From NCBI RefSeq assembly GCF_029836165.1, contig NZ_JAOEBG010000003.1, forward strand, positions 186,001 through 250,000: a stretch of 64,000 bases of DNA, in the 5' to 3' direction. Positions within the stretch are counted from its first letter, which is position 1. Every line of letters begins with the position of its first letter. A program made the translations under genes and the position numbers. The notes beneath the pieces are model-generated. The model was not told where the DNA came from and ran no database searches. It saw nothing but the letters and a program-made list of their open reading frames with translations. The DNA comes from Pseudomonas sp. GD04091 (GTDB taxonomy: Bacteria; Pseudomonadota; Gammaproteobacteria; Pseudomonadales; Pseudomonadaceae). Positions 10,174 through 20,560 of this stretch are shown here, piece by piece.

Positions 10174-13074
10174 TCATAATCCCTCATCCAGAATCCGATC
10201 CACACTGTCGACAAAGTAGTCCACGCTCGCGCGGGTCGTGCACATCGGTGGCTTGATCTTGAGAATGTTCAGGTAATCGCCCGTCGGCTGCATGAAGATC
10301 CCCAGGTCGCGCAGGCGGTCGCACAGGATCATGGTCTCCTCGGTCGCCGGCTCCAGCGTCTGTCGGTCACGCACCAGTTCGAGCCCCAGGTAGAAACCCG
10401 AGCCGTGGGCGGCGCCGGCAAGCGGATGTTTATCGACCAGCGCCTGCAGGCGTGCCTTGAAGTGGCGCCCCACGTCCCTGGCGTTGTCCCACAGCCCCTC
10501 GTCACGCATCACGTCCAGCACCGCGATGCCGATACGGCAACTGACCGGGCTGCCGCCGGCCGACGAGAAGAAGTAGCCCTCGGCCTCCAGCGCCTCGGCG
10601 ATCTCGCGGCGAGTGATCACCGCGCCCAGCGGCTGGCCGTTGCCCATGCCCTTGGCCATGGTGATGATGTCCGGCACCACGCCCTGTTCCTCGAAGCCCC
10701 AGAAGTGCTCTCCCAGGCGCCCATAGCCGACCTGCACTTCGTCGGCGATGCACACCCCGCCTCGCTGGCGCACCTTGGCGTAGGCCTCACGCAGGTAGCC
10801 CGGCGGCAGCGAGATGCCACCGGCGTTGCCGTACACCGGCTCGCAGATCATGCCCGCCAGCTGGCGACCACGGGCATCGAGGTCGGCCAGCTTGGCATCG
10901 ACATCGCGCAGATAGTCGGCGGCGCTGTCGGCGCCGCGGAAACGGCCACGGAAGGTGTTCGGCGCTTCCACCGGGTGCACCCAGTCCGGCCGGGTCTCCA
11001 GGGCCTGGGGATTGTCGGCGATGGACGTGGAGATCGCGTCGGTGGCCACCGACCAGCCGTGGTAGGCCTCCAGCACGCTGAGCAAGTCGCGCCCGCCACT
11101 GTAGGCCCATGCCAGGCGGATCGCCAGGTCGTTGGCCTCGGTGCCGCTGTTGACCAGGAACACTCGGTCGAAGCCTTCCGGAGCCACCTCCAGCAGGCGC
11201 TCGGAGAACTCGGCGATGGCGGCATAGTGGAAGCGCGAGTTGGTGTTGACCAGCGACCACTGCCGCGCCGACTCGGCGACCATGCGTGGATGGCCATGGC
11301 CGAGCACCGCGACGTTGTTGAGCATGTCCAGGTACGAACGGCCCTGCATGTCGATCAGGTAGTTGCGCCAGCCCCGCTCGATGTGCGGCGGCTGCGCGTA
11401 GTAGTGCTTCTGCGAGCGGGCGAAGCTGGCATCGCGGCGAGCCAGCAAGGCCTGGGGATCGAGCAGCGGCTCGGCGTCGCAGTCGAAGCCCAGCAACGCC
11501 CGCGGCGAAGGGCACAGGGCCAGCCAGGCGGCCGCCTGGGAGGGGCGGACGAAGAAGGGTGGCCGGGTCTCGGCATCCAGGCACAGTTGCACGCAGAGAA
11601 AGCCACAGCTCGCGCCCAACGCCTGGCCCTTGCCCAGCGCCTCGCCGTGCGCAGGGGCAGCTTCCAGGCCATCGAGGTACAGGTTCCAGTGTGCGGTGCG
11701 CAGGCAGCCTCGGCCATCGCCCAGGCGCTGCCAGACACCGGCCTCGGGCGCTTGCAGCACAGTACCGGGCGCCAGGTTCAGTTCCACGCCCAGCGCGCAG
11801 GTCGCGGGCTCATCGGGCCGGTCGATATGGGTCTGCGACAGCCGGTACTGGCCGTGCAGGCTGCAGGCCGGGCCCGGCTGGGCCGCGAGCAGCCGCTGGT
11901 CGAAGCCCGGTCGCTCCCAGTTGCCGGCCTCGCAGTGCGGGCTGAGCACGCCGAGGTCGATACGCGCGACCGACTGCCCCGCCAGCTCCGGCAGCAGCGC
12001 GGCGCAGCCGTCGAGGTCGACGGTATCAGGCGCCCGGCCCGCCGCCTGCAGGATCGCCGCCTCCATCAACGCGGCGGGCACAGCGCAGGCGGTGTCGAAG
12101 ATTTCCCATTCATGAGCGATGTTGTCACGGGTGTACTGGTTGCCGGGGTCGACCGCCAACTGCTGCTCGCTGCTGAGCACCAGCACCGCGGCGCGGTTCA
12201 GCACCAGTGGCCACAGGGCACGCAGTTCGGCGTCCTGCAGCGGGTTGAGGGCGTGATAGGCACTGATCGCCGGCAGGATGCGCGACGGGTCGCCTTCGGC
12301 ATGGTGCAGCAGCGCGGCGCAGGTCACCGACAGGTCGGCGATGCGCCAGGTGCGCAGCAGGTCGCCGAAGTCGATGACGCCCTGCACCTGCCACTGGCGT
12401 TCGCCATCACGGGCCCAGACCACGTTGTCGTCGGTGATGTCCAGGTGCACGGCCTGCAGCGGCAAGTGCTCGACCAACGGCAGCAGACGCGCAGCCGCCA
12501 CACGGGCGACTTGCTCGACCTGCGCATGGCGCTGCGGATCCTTCAGCACCGGCAGCAGGTGCTCGATCAGCGCCTGGGCGTGGCGGGGATCCCACTGCAA
12601 TGTGCGTTCGAGGCCTGGATGGTCGAAGCCGGCCAAGGCCCGGTCAACCTTCGCGCAAAGCGCCCCGAGCTCAGCCATGAGGCGCGGCGGCATGTGCTCG
12701 AGGCGAGTGAGCGGCTGGCCATCGATATAGTCGAGCAAGCGCACACGCAAGGCCTGCCCCTCGATATCCAGCGCCAGCAGGTCCTCGCCATTGCTGGCAG
12801 GGCGCACCGCAGGCACCGGTAGCCCCTGTTCGCGCAGACTGCCCAGGGCGGCATGCTGGGCTTCCAGCTCCACCTGCGCATAGCTGGCGTGACAGGCCTT
12901 GAGCACGTAGCAAGTCTCGCCGCAGTCGAGGCGCAGATTCAGGTCCTGCTGGCTGCCCAGTGACTGCACGCTTCCCACCAGGTCGTAATGCCCCCGCAGC
13001 AGGGCATGGGCCTGGGCCTCGCCAAGCAGAGGGGCGGGCAGGCTGGAACGCTGGATCAGGGTGGAAAGGGACAT
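10174..13074 (-). CDS. three-domain fusion: APH-type kinase, M23-like domain, class III PLP aminotransferase/phospho-lyase
   Basis: 966 residues from ATG 13074; a longer upstream frame has arginine-rich, non-family sequence. Residues about 15-330 are an aminoglycoside-phosphotransferase/choline-kinase-type fold with the catalytic motif HLDITDDN (H210, D212, N217) and a metal-binding VIDFGD (D235). Residues about 400-500 resemble a duplicated-hybrid/M23 peptidase-like domain without obvious catalytic His residues. Residues about 545-966 are a class III aminotransferase with [18 protein letters not shown] (D778) and the PLP lysine in TMAKGMGNG (K808). In animals the same two activities, a hydroxylysine kinase and AGXT2L-type ammonia-phospho-lyases, are separate enzymes. 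The fusion therefore suggests phosphorylation of a hydroxylated amine followed by PLP-dependent elimination of phosphate and ammonia. The substrate is unknown; aguA next door suggests an amine. Confidence 0.85.
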   Translation of the reverse strand: MSLSTLIQRSSLPAPLLGEAQAHALLRGHYDLVGSVQSLGSQQDLNLRLDCGETCYVLKACHASYAQVELEAQHAALGSLREQGLPVPAVRPASNGEDLLALDIEGQALRVRLLDYIDGQPLTRLEHMPPRLMAELGALCAKVDRALAGFDHPGLERTLQWDPRHAQALIEHLLPVLKDPQRHAQVEQVARVAAARLLPLVEHLPLQAVHLDITDDNVVWARDGERQWQVQGVIDFGDLLRTWRIADLSVTCAALLHHAEGDPSRILPAISAYHALNPLQDAELRALWPLVLNRAAVLVLSSEQQLAVDPGNQYTRDNIAHEWEIFDTACAVPAALMEAAILQAAGRAPDTVDLDGCAALLPELAGQSVARIDLGVLSPHCEAGNWERPGFDQRLLAAQPGPACSLHGQYRLSQTHIDRPDEPATCALGVELNLAPGTVLQAPEAGVWQRLGDGRGCLRTAHWNLYLDGLEAAPAHGEALGKGQALGASCGFLCVQLCLDAETRPPFFVRPSQAAAWLALCPSPRALLGFDCDAEPLLDPQALLARRDASFARSQKHYYAQPPHIERGWRNYLIDMQGRSYLDMLNNVAVLGHGHPRMVAESARQWSLVNTNSRFHYAAIAEFSERLLEVAPEGFDRVFLVNSGTEANDLAIRLAWAYSGGRDLLSVLEAYHGWSVATDAISTSIADNPQALETRPDWVHPVEAPNTFRGRFRGADSAADYLRDVDAKLADLDARGRQLAGMICEPVYGNAGGISLPPGYLREAYAKVRQRGGVCIADEVQVGYGRLGEHFWGFEEQGVVPDIITMAKGMGNGQPLGAVITRREIAEALEAEGYFFSSAGGSPVSCRIGIAVLDVMRDEGLWDNARDVGRHFKARLQALVDKHPLAGAAHGSGFYLGLELVRDRQTLEPATEETMILCDRLRDLGIFMQPTGDYLNILKIKPPMCTTRASVDYFVDSVDRILDEGL

Positions 13075-13263
13075 TGCCGGAGACCTCGCTTTTTTTCGGA
13101 TATATCGCCATCGGCCAGGCAAATTGGCAAGCCAGCAGCGTACAATCGCAGCTCGTCGTATGGGATGCGCTGCCGAGCGCATTCGACTTGCCTACAGCCC
13201 TGTCAGCCGACAAGCTATGGGCCCGCAAGCTACTGTCATTTATGGAAGGAAAGGGATCCCGCC

Positions 13264-14346
13264 ATGCGCATTCTTATTACCGGGGGGGCCGGTTTCATCG
13301 GCTCGGCACTGGTACGCCACCTTATCAGCAACACCGAGCATGAAGTCCTCAATCTCGACAAGCTGACCTACGCGGGCAACCTGGAGTCCCTGTCCAGCAT
13401 TGCCAACAATAGCCGCTACGAATTCGTCCAGGCCGATATCGTCGACCAGGCCACCGTCAGCGCCGTGCTGGCCCGTTTCAAACCGCATGCCATCATGCAC
13501 CTGGCGGCAGAATCGCATGTCGACCGCTCCATCGATGGCCCATCGGACTTCATCCAGACCAACATCGTTGGCACCTACAGCTTGCTGGAGGCAACCCGGG
13601 GCTACTGGAACGCACTGGGTGAGCAAGAGCGCAAGGCGTTCCGCTTCCACCACATCTCCACTGACGAGGTCTACGGCGACCTGCACGGCGTCGACGACCT
13701 GTTCACCGAGACCACGCCCTACGCACCGAGCTCGCCGTACTCCGCGAGCAAGGCCGCCTCGGATCACTTGGTTCGCGCCTGGCACCGCACCTATGGCCTG
13801 CCCGTGCTGCTGACCAATTGTTCGAACAACTACGGGCCGTTCCATTTCCCCGAGAAGCTCATTCCCCTGGTCATTCTCAATGCCCTCGAAGGCAAGTCGT
13901 TGCCGGTCTACGGCGATGGCCTGCAGGTGCGCGACTGGCTGTTCGTCGAGGACCACGCCCGGGCACTGCTCAAGGTGGTCACCGAGGGTGAGGTGGGCGA
14001 AACCTACAACATCGGCGGCCACAACGAGCAGAAGAACATCGATGTCGTACGCAGCATCTGCGCGCTGCTCGAAGAACTGGCACCCCGACATCCCGCCGGT
14101 GTTACCGCCTACGCGAACCTCATCACCTTCGTCAAGGACCGCCCGGGCCACGATCAACGCTATGCCATCGACGCGAGCAAGATCGAGCGCGAACTGGGCT
14201 GGGTTCCGGAGGAGACGTTCCAGAGCGGCCTGCGCAAGACCGTGCAGTGGTACCTGGACAACCTGGAGTGGTGCCGCCACGTCCAGGATGGCAGCTACCA
14301 ACGTGAAAGACTGGGCAATAACGATTACAAGGACTCGATCGCATGA
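13264..14346 (+). CDS. rmlB: dTDP-glucose 4,6-dehydratase
   Basis: 360 residues from ATG 13264, preceded by AAGGAAAGGG; the frame is open further upstream but with no family sequence. It converts dTDP-glucose to dTDP-4-keto-6-deoxyglucose, step two of dTDP-L-rhamnose synthesis. It is an extended SDR with the NAD motif ITGGAGFIG (5-13), catalytic S-T-D-E (D134, E135) and YSASK (Y159, K163), plus [10 protein letters not shown] and [14 protein letters not shown]. First gene of rmlBACD, overlapping rmlA by 4 nt. The aminotransferase fusion is divergent across 189 bp. Confidence 0.96.
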   Translation: MRILITGGAGFIGSALVRHLISNTEHEVLNLDKLTYAGNLESLSSIANNSRYEFVQADIVDQATVSAVLARFKPHAIMHLAAESHVDRSIDGPSDFIQTNIVGTYSLLEATRGYWNALGEQERKAFRFHHISTDEVYGDLHGVDDLFTETTPYAPSSPYSASKAASDHLVRAWHRTYGLPVLLTNCSNNYGPFHFPEKLIPLVILNALEGKSLPVYGDGLQVRDWLFVEDHARALLKVVTEGEVGETYNIGGHNEQKNIDVVRSICALLEELAPRHPAGVTAYANLITFVKDRPGHDQRYAIDASKIERELGWVPEETFQSGLRKTVQWYLDNLEWCRHVQDGSYQRERLGNNDYKDSIA

Positions 14347-15215
14347 CCAAGGGCATCATTCTCGCGGGAGGCTCAGGTACTCGCCTGCACCCGATCACGC
14401 TGGCCACCTCCAAGCAGCTGCTGCCGATCTACGACAAGCCGATGATCTACTATCCGGTTTCTGTCCTGATGCTGGCGGGCATCCGCGATATCCTGCTGAT
14501 CTCCACACCGCATGACCTGCCGCAGTACCGCCAGCTGTTCGGCGACGGCAGCCAGTTCGGCATCAACATCAGCTATGCCGAGCAACCATCGCCCGATGGC
14601 CTCGCCCAGGCATTCCTCATCGGTGAGGAATTCATCGGCAACGACTCGGTGTGCCTGATCCTCGGCGACAACATCTTCCATGGCCAGGGTTTCAGCGAAC
14701 AGCTGCAGCGCGCGGTCAAGCACTCGAGCGGCGCCACGGTGTTCGGCTACTGGGTAAAGGATCCAGAGCGCTTCGGCGTGGTCGAGTTCGACGGCGAAGG
14801 CCGCGCATTGTCGATCGAAGAGAAGCCGGTCGATCCGAAATCCAGTTACGCGGTTACCGGCCTGTACTTCTACGACAACGATGTGGTGCAGATTGCCAAA
14901 GGCATCAAGCCTTCCCCGCGCGGCGAACTGGAGATCACCGACGTCAACAACGCCTATCTGGAGCGCGGCGACCTGCGCGTGGAGCGCCTGGGCCGAGGCC
15001 TTGCCTGGCTCGACACGGGCACCCACGACAGCCTTCTGGAAGCCTCCCAGTATGTGCAGACCATCGAGCACCTGCAGGGCCTGAAAATCGCCTGCCTGGA
15101 AGAAATCGCCTTCCACAAGGGCTGGATCAACCGCGACGCACTGCTCAGCAAAGCTGAAGAACTGAAGAAAACCGGCTACGGTCAGTACCTGAGCAAGCTG
15201 GCCGAAGAAGCCTGA
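14343..15215 (+). CDS. rmlA: glucose-1-phosphate thymidylyltransferase
   Basis: 290 residues. It joins glucose-1-phosphate and dTTP to give dTDP-glucose, the first step of the rhamnose pathway. The nucleotidyltransferase signature [20 protein letters not shown] is at residues 9-28, followed by [26 protein letters not shown] and VIEEKP-like [22 protein letters not shown]. Its ATG overlaps the rmlB stop (ATGA), implying translational coupling. Rhamnose feeds LPS core, O-antigen or rhamnolipid synthesis; family members are usually feedback-inhibited by dTDP-rhamnose. Confidence 0.96.
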   Translation: MTKGIILAGGSGTRLHPITLATSKQLLPIYDKPMIYYPVSVLMLAGIRDILLISTPHDLPQYRQLFGDGSQFGINISYAEQPSPDGLAQAFLIGEEFIGNDSVCLILGDNIFHGQGFSEQLQRAVKHSSGATVFGYWVKDPERFGVVEFDGEGRALSIEEKPVDPKSSYAVTGLYFYDNDVVQIAKGIKPSPRGELEITDVNNAYLERGDLRVERLGRGLAWLDTGTHDSLLEASQYVQTIEHLQGLKIACLEEIAFHKGWINRDALLSKAEELKKTGYGQYLSKLAEEA

Positions 15216-15760
15216 TGAACGTCATCGCCACGGATATCCCCGACATTCTGGTCATCGAGCCAAGGGTCTTCGGTGATGACCGTGGCTTCTTCTATGAAAG
15301 CTTCAACGCCCGAGCGTTTGCAGAAAAAGCTGGCCTTCAGGCCAGCTTCGTGCAGGACAACCACTCGCATTCGCAACGGGCAGTGCTGCGTGGCCTGCAT
15401 TATCAGATCGATAACCCCCAGGGCAAACTGATACACGTGCTGCAAGGTGAAGTGCTGGATGTGAGCGTCGATCTGCGTCGCCGTTCACCTACCTTTGGCA
15501 AGTGGGTGGCCACACGTCTGCGCGCCGCCGACCATCGCCAGCTGTGGATACCTCCAGGTTTCGCCCACGGATTTCTGGTTTTGAGCGATTCGGCCGACCT
15601 GTTCTACAAGACCACCGACTACTACAACCCCGCAGCAGAACGCTGCATTCGCTGGGACGATCCTGATCTGGCGATTGACTGGGGAATACAGAGCCCGCCA
15701 ATTCTGTCTGCCAAGGATGAGGCCGGCACCTGGTTCAGGGACGCCGAGCTGTTCGAGTGA
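15215..15760 (+). CDS. rmlC: dTDP-4-dehydrorhamnose 3,5-epimerase
   Basis: 181 residues, a cupin-fold epimerase acting third in dTDP-L-rhamnose synthesis. The signature DNHSHSQRAVLRGLHYQ contains the catalytic His62. RVFGDDRGFFYESFN at the N-terminus and WIPPGFAHGFLVLSD in the middle are family hallmarks, and YKTTDYYNPAAERCIRWDDPDLAIDW is the usual C-terminal part. It shares one base with the rmlA stop codon (TGATG). Confidence 0.96.
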   Translation: MNVIATDIPDILVIEPRVFGDDRGFFYESFNARAFAEKAGLQASFVQDNHSHSQRAVLRGLHYQIDNPQGKLIHVLQGEVLDVSVDLRRRSPTFGKWVATRLRAADHRQLWIPPGFAHGFLVLSDSADLFYKTTDYYNPAAERCIRWDDPDLAIDWGIQSPPILSAKDEAGTWFRDAELFE

Positions 15761-16617
15761 AAATTCTCGTCTGCGGCCATCGCGGCCAGGTCGCGCAGGC
15801 ACTCCGGTGTACCTTGGCCGGCCTGGGCGACGTGCGATGCGTCGGTCGCGACGGGCTCGACCTTTCCCAACCGGAACGACTGCGCGTCCCGCTGCGCCGG
15901 ATGGCCCCCGACCTGATCATCAACGCCGCCGCCTACACCGCGGTCGACCGGGCGGAAAGCGAAACGCAGCAGGCCTACACCATCAATGCCGAAGCGCCAA
16001 GGGTGCTGGCCGAGGAAGCCGCACGGCTGGGGACCCCGCTGATCCACTACTCCACCGACTACGTGTTCGACGGCTGCAAGACAACGCCCTACAGCGAAGA
16101 CGATGCAACCAACCCGCTGAATGTCTATGGCCGCAGCAAGCTGGCCGGAGAACTGGCGATCACCGCCGTTGGCGGCGCGCACCTGATCCTGCGCACCAGC
16201 TGGATCTACTCGCGACAGGGGCACAACTTTCTGTTGACCATGCAGCGCCTGCTGCAGGAGCGCAGGGCGCTGAGCGTAGTGGACGACCAGATCGGCGCAC
16301 CGACCTGGGCGACCACCCTGGCCATCGGCACCCGCGCACTGGTCGAGCGCTGGCAGAACGGCCAGGCCGGCGCCTGGGGCACCTACCACATGACCGCCCA
16401 AGGGGAAACTTCATGGTTCGGCTTCGCCCAGGCCATCGCGGGCCAGCTCGAGGCTCGCGGCATCGCGTGCGCCGATCTGCTGCCGGTACCGTCCAGCGCC
16501 TACCCGACAGCGGCGCAAAGGCCGCTCAACTCACGGCTGGACTGCTCACGCCTGGCCCGTGAGTGGCACGTCAGCCAACCGCATTGGCGAGACGCGCTCA
16601 TCGACTGCCTCAAGTAG
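15757..16617 (+). CDS. rmlD: dTDP-4-dehydrorhamnose reductase
   Basis: 286 residues starting at GTG 15757, which overlaps the rmlC stop (GTGA). It reduces dTDP-4-keto-L-rhamnose to dTDP-L-rhamnose with NAD(P)H. N-terminal GHRGQVAQAL is the nucleotide motif, followed by NAAAYTAVDRAES, HYSTDYVFDG and YGRSKLAGE (catalytic Y-x3-K), then RTSWIYSRQGHNF. The gene order B-A-C-D differs from the rmlBDAC order I recall for P. aeruginosa. The kinase gene follows after 38 nt without a clear terminator. Confidence 0.95.
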   Translation: MKILVCGHRGQVAQALRCTLAGLGDVRCVGRDGLDLSQPERLRVPLRRMAPDLIINAAAYTAVDRAESETQQAYTINAEAPRVLAEEAARLGTPLIHYSTDYVFDGCKTTPYSEDDATNPLNVYGRSKLAGELAITAVGGAHLILRTSWIYSRQGHNFLLTMQRLLQERRALSVVDDQIGAPTWATTLAIGTRALVERWQNGQAGAWGTYHMTAQGETSWFGFAQAIAGQLEARGIACADLLPVPSSAYPTAAQRPLNSRLDCSRLAREWHVSQPHWRDALIDCLK

Positions 16618-16655
16618 CGCATAATTGCGCCAGACTCCACTGGCGCACCTATCGC

Positions 16656-18470
16656 ATGATTCCCAAACCCACGCCTCCCCGCCGTCCCCGCTGGCGCAGC
16701 CTGGCCCTGCTGGCGTTGTGCCTGGCGCCGTTGCTGTGGCCGCTGCACCATCTGGCCGAGCGCTACTACCAGGACGAACTGGCCTCGCAGAACCGCCAGA
16801 CCCTCGACCTCTACGTCGCCAACCTGCTCGGCACCCTGCACCGCTACGAAACCCTGCCGCAGATCCTCGGCGACCTGCCGGCCCTGCGCAGTGTGCTGGC
16901 CGACCCGTTCAGGCTCGAGGCGGTAACCAACGCCAACCGCCTGCTCAAGGAGATCACCCAGCAGACCGGTGCCGAAGTCATGTACCTGATGGACGTCAGC
17001 GGCAATACCCTGGCTGCCTCCAACTGGGACAAACAGGACAGCTTCGTCGGCCGCAACTTCTCCTTCCGCCCCTACTTCATCGAAGCGATGGACGGCCACC
17101 TGGGGCGCTTCTTCGGCCAGGGCACCACCTCGGCCAAGCGCGGCTACTTCTTCGCCGCCGCCGTGCACGACCGCGACCAGGTGATCGGCGTGCTGGTGGT
17201 CAAGGTCGACCTCGACCATACCGAAACCCTCTGGGGCCGCACGCCGGAACAGCTGCTGCTGACCGACCAGAACGGCGTGGTGGTGCTCACTTCGCGCCCG
17301 GACTGGCGTTTCCGCGCCACCCGCGAGCTGACCGAGGCCGAACGCCAGGCCATCGTCGCCATCCAGCCCTACCCGACCCAGGCGCCGCAGCCCTTGAGCC
17401 TCAATCGCGACGCCTGGCTCACCCAGACCCGCGACATCAAGGAAACCGGCTGGCAGGTGAGCATTCTCGCCCCGCGCACCCTGGTCGACCGCTCGGTGCA
17501 GACGGTCATGGCCATCGGCGGCGGCGCACTGCTGGTGACCATGCTCCTGGCAGGCCTGGTGATGCAGCGCCGTCGCCACTACATCGACCGCATCGACTTC
17601 GAGGCCCGCGCCCGCCAGGAGCTGGAGAAGCGCGTGGTCGAACGCACCGCCGACCTCGAAGGCCTCAATACCCGGCTCAAGAGCGCCGTGCTCGAACGCG
17701 AGAACGCCCAGCAGGAACTGGTGCGCGCCCAGGACGAACTGGTCCAGGCCGGCAAGCTGTCGGTGCTCGGCACCATGTCGGCGAGCATCAGCCACGAGCT
17801 CAACCAGCCGCTGGCGGCGATCCGCAGCTACGCCGAGAACGCCGAGATCCTCCTCGACCATCAGCGCACCGAGGACGTGCGCGGCAACCTCAAGCTGATC
17901 GGCGAACTGACCGGGCGCATGGCCTCGATCATCACCCATCTGCGCGCCTTCGCCCGTCGCGACCAGCACGCTCCGGAAAGCGTGGCCCTGCAACCGGCAC
18001 TGGACGACGCCCTCGCGCTGCTGGCCAAGCGGCGCCGGGCCATGGCCGTGGAACTGGTGCGCGACCTGCCCGAGGCCACGCTGTGGGTGCAGGCCGGCGA
18101 GACCCGCCTGCGCCAGGTGCTGGGCAACCTGCTGGCCAACGCCCTCGACGCCCTCACCGAAAAAGCCAACCCACGCAAGCTGTGGCTGAGTGCCGAACGC
18201 CAGGACGACTGCGTCTACCTGTACATTCGCGACAATGGCCCCGGCTTCAGCCGTCAGGCCCTGGAGCACGCCAAAGAGCCGTTCTTCACCACCAAGACCC
18301 GCACCCAGGGCCTGGGGCTGGGGCTGGCCATCTGCGAAAGCCTGATGCACGCGCTGGGCGGTGAGCTGCTGCTGGGCAACCACCCGGAAGGGGGCGCCCA
18401 GCTGACGCTGAAACTGCGCGTGGCCAAGCCCGGCGCCAACCTGCAATCTTCGGAGGACACCTCGGCATGA
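16656..18470 (+). CDS. dctB: DctB-type sensor histidine kinase
   Basis: 604 residues from ATG 16656; the open frame extends into rmlD but family sequence begins here. Layout: membrane segment about 16-35, a periplasmic double-Cache sensor (about 36-290) with DVSGNTLAASNW, FVGRNFSFRPYF and TTSAKRGYFF as in DctB, a second membrane segment (about 293-315), a coiled coil (RQELEKRVVERTADLEGLN), the H-box SISHELNQPLAAIRSY with H380, then N, G1 and G2 boxes (NLLANALDAL, DNGPGFS, GLGLGLAI). DctB senses C4-dicarboxylates and activates DctD. dctA is not nearby, so the ligand stays open. It overlaps the regulator gene by 4 nt. Confidence 0.9.
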   Translation: MIPKPTPPRRPRWRSLALLALCLAPLLWPLHHLAERYYQDELASQNRQTLDLYVANLLGTLHRYETLPQILGDLPALRSVLADPFRLEAVTNANRLLKEITQQTGAEVMYLMDVSGNTLAASNWDKQDSFVGRNFSFRPYFIEAMDGHLGRFFGQGTTSAKRGYFFAAAVHDRDQVIGVLVVKVDLDHTETLWGRTPEQLLLTDQNGVVVLTSRPDWRFRATRELTEAERQAIVAIQPYPTQAPQPLSLNRDAWLTQTRDIKETGWQVSILAPRTLVDRSVQTVMAIGGGALLVTMLLAGLVMQRRRHYIDRIDFEARARQELEKRVVERTADLEGLNTRLKSAVLERENAQQELVRAQDELVQAGKLSVLGTMSASISHELNQPLAAIRSYAENAEILLDHQRTEDVRGNLKLIGELTGRMASIITHLRAFARRDQHAPESVALQPALDDALALLAKRRRAMAVELVRDLPEATLWVQAGETRLRQVLGNLLANALDALTEKANPRKLWLSAERQDDCVYLYIRDNGPGFSRQALEHAKEPFFTTKTRTQGLGLGLAICESLMHALGGELLLGNHPEGGAQLTLKLRVAKPGANLQSSEDTSA

Positions 18471-19873
18471 CCACCGAGACACTGATCGACAGCCGCGCCC
18501 AGGTGATCCTGGTCGATGACGACCCACACCTGCGCCAGGCCCTGAGCCAGACCCTGGACCTGGCCGGGCTGAAGGTCGTGCCACTGGCCGACGCCCAAGG
18601 CCTGGCCGGGCGCATCGAGGAGGACTGGCCCGGCGTGGTGGTCAGCGATATCCGCATGCCCGGCATCGACGGCCTGCAGCTGCTGGAGCAACTGCATGCC
18701 CGCGACAGCGAGCTGCCGGTGCTGCTGATCACCGGCCATGGCGATGTGCCATTGGCGGTGCAGGCCATGCGCGCCGGGGCCTATGATTTTCTCGAGAAAC
18801 CCTTCGCCAGCGACGCCCTGCTCGACAGCGTACGCCGCGCGCTGGCCTTGCGCCGCCTGGTGCTGGACAACCGCAGCCTGCGCCTGGCCCTCAGTGACCG
18901 CCAGCAGCTGAGCACGCGCCTGGTCGGCCAGTCGCCGGGCATGCAGCGCCTGCGCGAGCAGATCGGCGCCCTGGCCGGTACCCGTGCCGATGTGCTGATC
19001 CTCGGCGAGACCGGCGCCGGCAAGGAGGTGGTGGCCCGCGCCCTGCACGATCTCTCCAGCCGTCGTGATGGCCCGTTCGTGGCGATCAACGCTGGGGCCC
19101 TGGCCGAGTCGGTGGTCGAAAGCGAACTGTTCGGCCATGAGCCGGGCGCGTTCACCGGCGCGCAGAAGCGCCGTATCGGCAAGTTCGAGTTCGCCAACGG
19201 CGGCACGCTGTTCCTCGACGAGATCGAGAGCATGAGCCTGGATGTGCAAGTCAAGCTGCTGCGTCTGCTGCAAGAGCGGGTGGTCGAGCGCCTGGGCGGC
19301 AACCAGCTGATTCCGCTGGATATCCGCATCATCGCCGCGACCAAGGAAGACCTGCGCCAGGCCGCCGACCAGGGGCGCTTTCGCGCCGACCTGTACTACC
19401 GCCTCAACGTCGCGCCGCTGCGCATCCCGGCGCTGCGTGAGCGTGGCGATGACATTCTCGCGCTGTTCCAGTATTTCGCCGACGCCGCCAGCGAGCGCCA
19501 CGGCCTGCCGCCCCACAGCCTGCAGCCGGCGCAACGCGCCCTGTTGCTGCGTCACGACTGGCCAGGCAACGTACGCGAGCTGCAGAACGCCGCCGAACGC
19601 TTCGCCCTCGGCCTGGAGCTGGCCCTCGATGGCCAGGCGCCAGCCGTCAATGACATCCATGTAGCCGTGCCGACCGGCAACCTCAGCGAGCAGGTCGAGC
19701 AGTTCGAACGCTCGCTGATCGCCGCCGAGCTGACCCAGCCGCACAACTCGATGCGCAGCCTTGCCGAAGCCCTCGGTATCCCGCGCAAGACCCTGCACGA
19801 CAAGCTGCGCAAGCACGGGCTGAGCTTCGACGGCGGCGGCGGGCACGACGATCAGGAGGACCACCGTCAATGA
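18467..19873 (+). CDS. dctD: DctD-type sigma-54-dependent response regulator
   Basis: 468 residues. The N-terminal receiver has acidic pocket DDD (17-19) and phospho-acceptor D61 ([12 protein letters not shown]). The AAA+ centre has Walker A GETGAGKE, the sigma-54-contact loop GAFTGA ([13 protein letters not shown]), Walker B LFLDEI and the arginine-finger region. The C-terminal Fis-type HTH is [22 protein letters not shown]. In the Dct system it activates dicarboxylate uptake genes with RpoN. ATGA overlaps on both sides tie it to the kinase and to the downstream thioesterase. Confidence 0.92.
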   Translation: MTTETLIDSRAQVILVDDDPHLRQALSQTLDLAGLKVVPLADAQGLAGRIEEDWPGVVVSDIRMPGIDGLQLLEQLHARDSELPVLLITGHGDVPLAVQAMRAGAYDFLEKPFASDALLDSVRRALALRRLVLDNRSLRLALSDRQQLSTRLVGQSPGMQRLREQIGALAGTRADVLILGETGAGKEVVARALHDLSSRRDGPFVAINAGALAESVVESELFGHEPGAFTGAQKRRIGKFEFANGGTLFLDEIESMSLDVQVKLLRLLQERVVERLGGNQLIPLDIRIIAATKEDLRQAADQGRFRADLYYRLNVAPLRIPALRERGDDILALFQYFADAASERHGLPPHSLQPAQRALLLRHDWPGNVRELQNAAERFALGLELALDGQAPAVNDIHVAVPTGNLSEQVEQFERSLIAAELTQPHNSMRSLAEALGIPRKTLHDKLRKHGLSFDGGGGHDDQEDHRQ

Positions 19874-20325
19874 GCACCGATAGCCAGTACCTGCAGGCCG
19901 TGCTGCACGGCGACATTCCGCTGACCCGCGAGATGGGGATGGAAGTCATAGATTGGCAGCAGCACTGTCTGCGCCTGAAGCTGCCGCTGGCCCCCAACGT
20001 CAACCACAAGAGCACCATGTTCGGCGGCAGCCTTTACTGCGGCGCGGTACTGGTGGGTTGGGGCTGGCTGCACCTGCGTCTGCGCGAACTGGGGATCGAT
20101 GACGGGCATATCGTCATCCAGGAAGGACAGATCAGCTACCCGCTGCCGGTCACCGGGGCGGCGGTGGCGCGTTGCCCGGCGCCGGACGAGAAGACCTGGG
20201 AGCGGTTCCTGACGATGTACCAGCGCCGCGGGCGGGCGCGGCTGACGCTGGAGACGGTGGTGAGCAACGAGGGCAGTGACGAGCCTGCCGTGAAATTCAG
20301 TGGGCAGTACGTACTGCATCGCTGA
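19870..20325 (+). CDS. putative thioesterase (YiiD C-terminal domain type)
   Basis: 151 residues with the hot-dog-fold signature of the YiiD_C thioesterase group: REMGMEVIDWQQHCLRLKLP, then NVNHKSTMFGGSLYCGAVLVGWGW, where the N-x-K-x-T-x-FGGS segment is the family hallmark. The substrate is unknown, probably an acyl thioester. It overlaps the DctD stop by 4 nt, so its translation is coupled to the two-component pair. No acetyltransferase domain is fused, unlike E. coli YiiD. Confidence 0.75.
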   Translation: MSTDSQYLQAVLHGDIPLTREMGMEVIDWQQHCLRLKLPLAPNVNHKSTMFGGSLYCGAVLVGWGWLHLRLRELGIDDGHIVIQEGQISYPLPVTGAAVARCPAPDEKTWERFLTMYQRRGRARLTLETVVSNEGSDEPAVKFSGQYVLHR

Positions 20326-20359
20326 AAGCGGGGGGCGCTGTCGCGCAGGGAACTGTCCC

Positions 20360-20556
20360 CCTGTGGGAGCGGCCTTGCGTCGCGAAAGGGCTGCGCAGCA
20401 GCCCCCAGCAATTTCGATGGCAGCTCGGAATTTGGGGCTGCTGCGCGCCCCTTTCGCGACGCAAGGCCGCTCCCACAGGGCCTAGATAAATCAATAAGTT
20501 ACGGTTTATTCCATGAGAGCGGCCTTGTTCCGCGATGGGCTGCGCAGCAGCCCCGA
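20360..20556. repeat. REP inverted pair plus a degraded third copy
   Basis: Arms at about 20360-20406 and 20433-20480 are inverted copies of the GGGAGCGGCCTTGCGTCGCG type; a related partial copy (GAGCGGCCTTGTTCCGCGAT) follows at about 20515-20556. The block separates the convergent thioesterase and cysQ genes and may act as an mRNA 3' stabiliser or terminator. Confidence 0.8.
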
Positions 20557-20560
20557 CAGC

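Noticed and set aside
10405-12822. 805-codon open frame on the plus strand opposite the aminotransferase fusion
   Set aside because: It mirrors the codon structure of a GC-rich gene on the other strand, has His/Gln/Val-rich composition with no recognisable domain, and lacks a ribosome binding site.
20360-20480. Regular inverted repeats suggesting a CRISPR array or attachment site
   Set aside because: The repeats are inverted REP pairs without equal-length spacers; no cas gene, integrase or target duplication is present.
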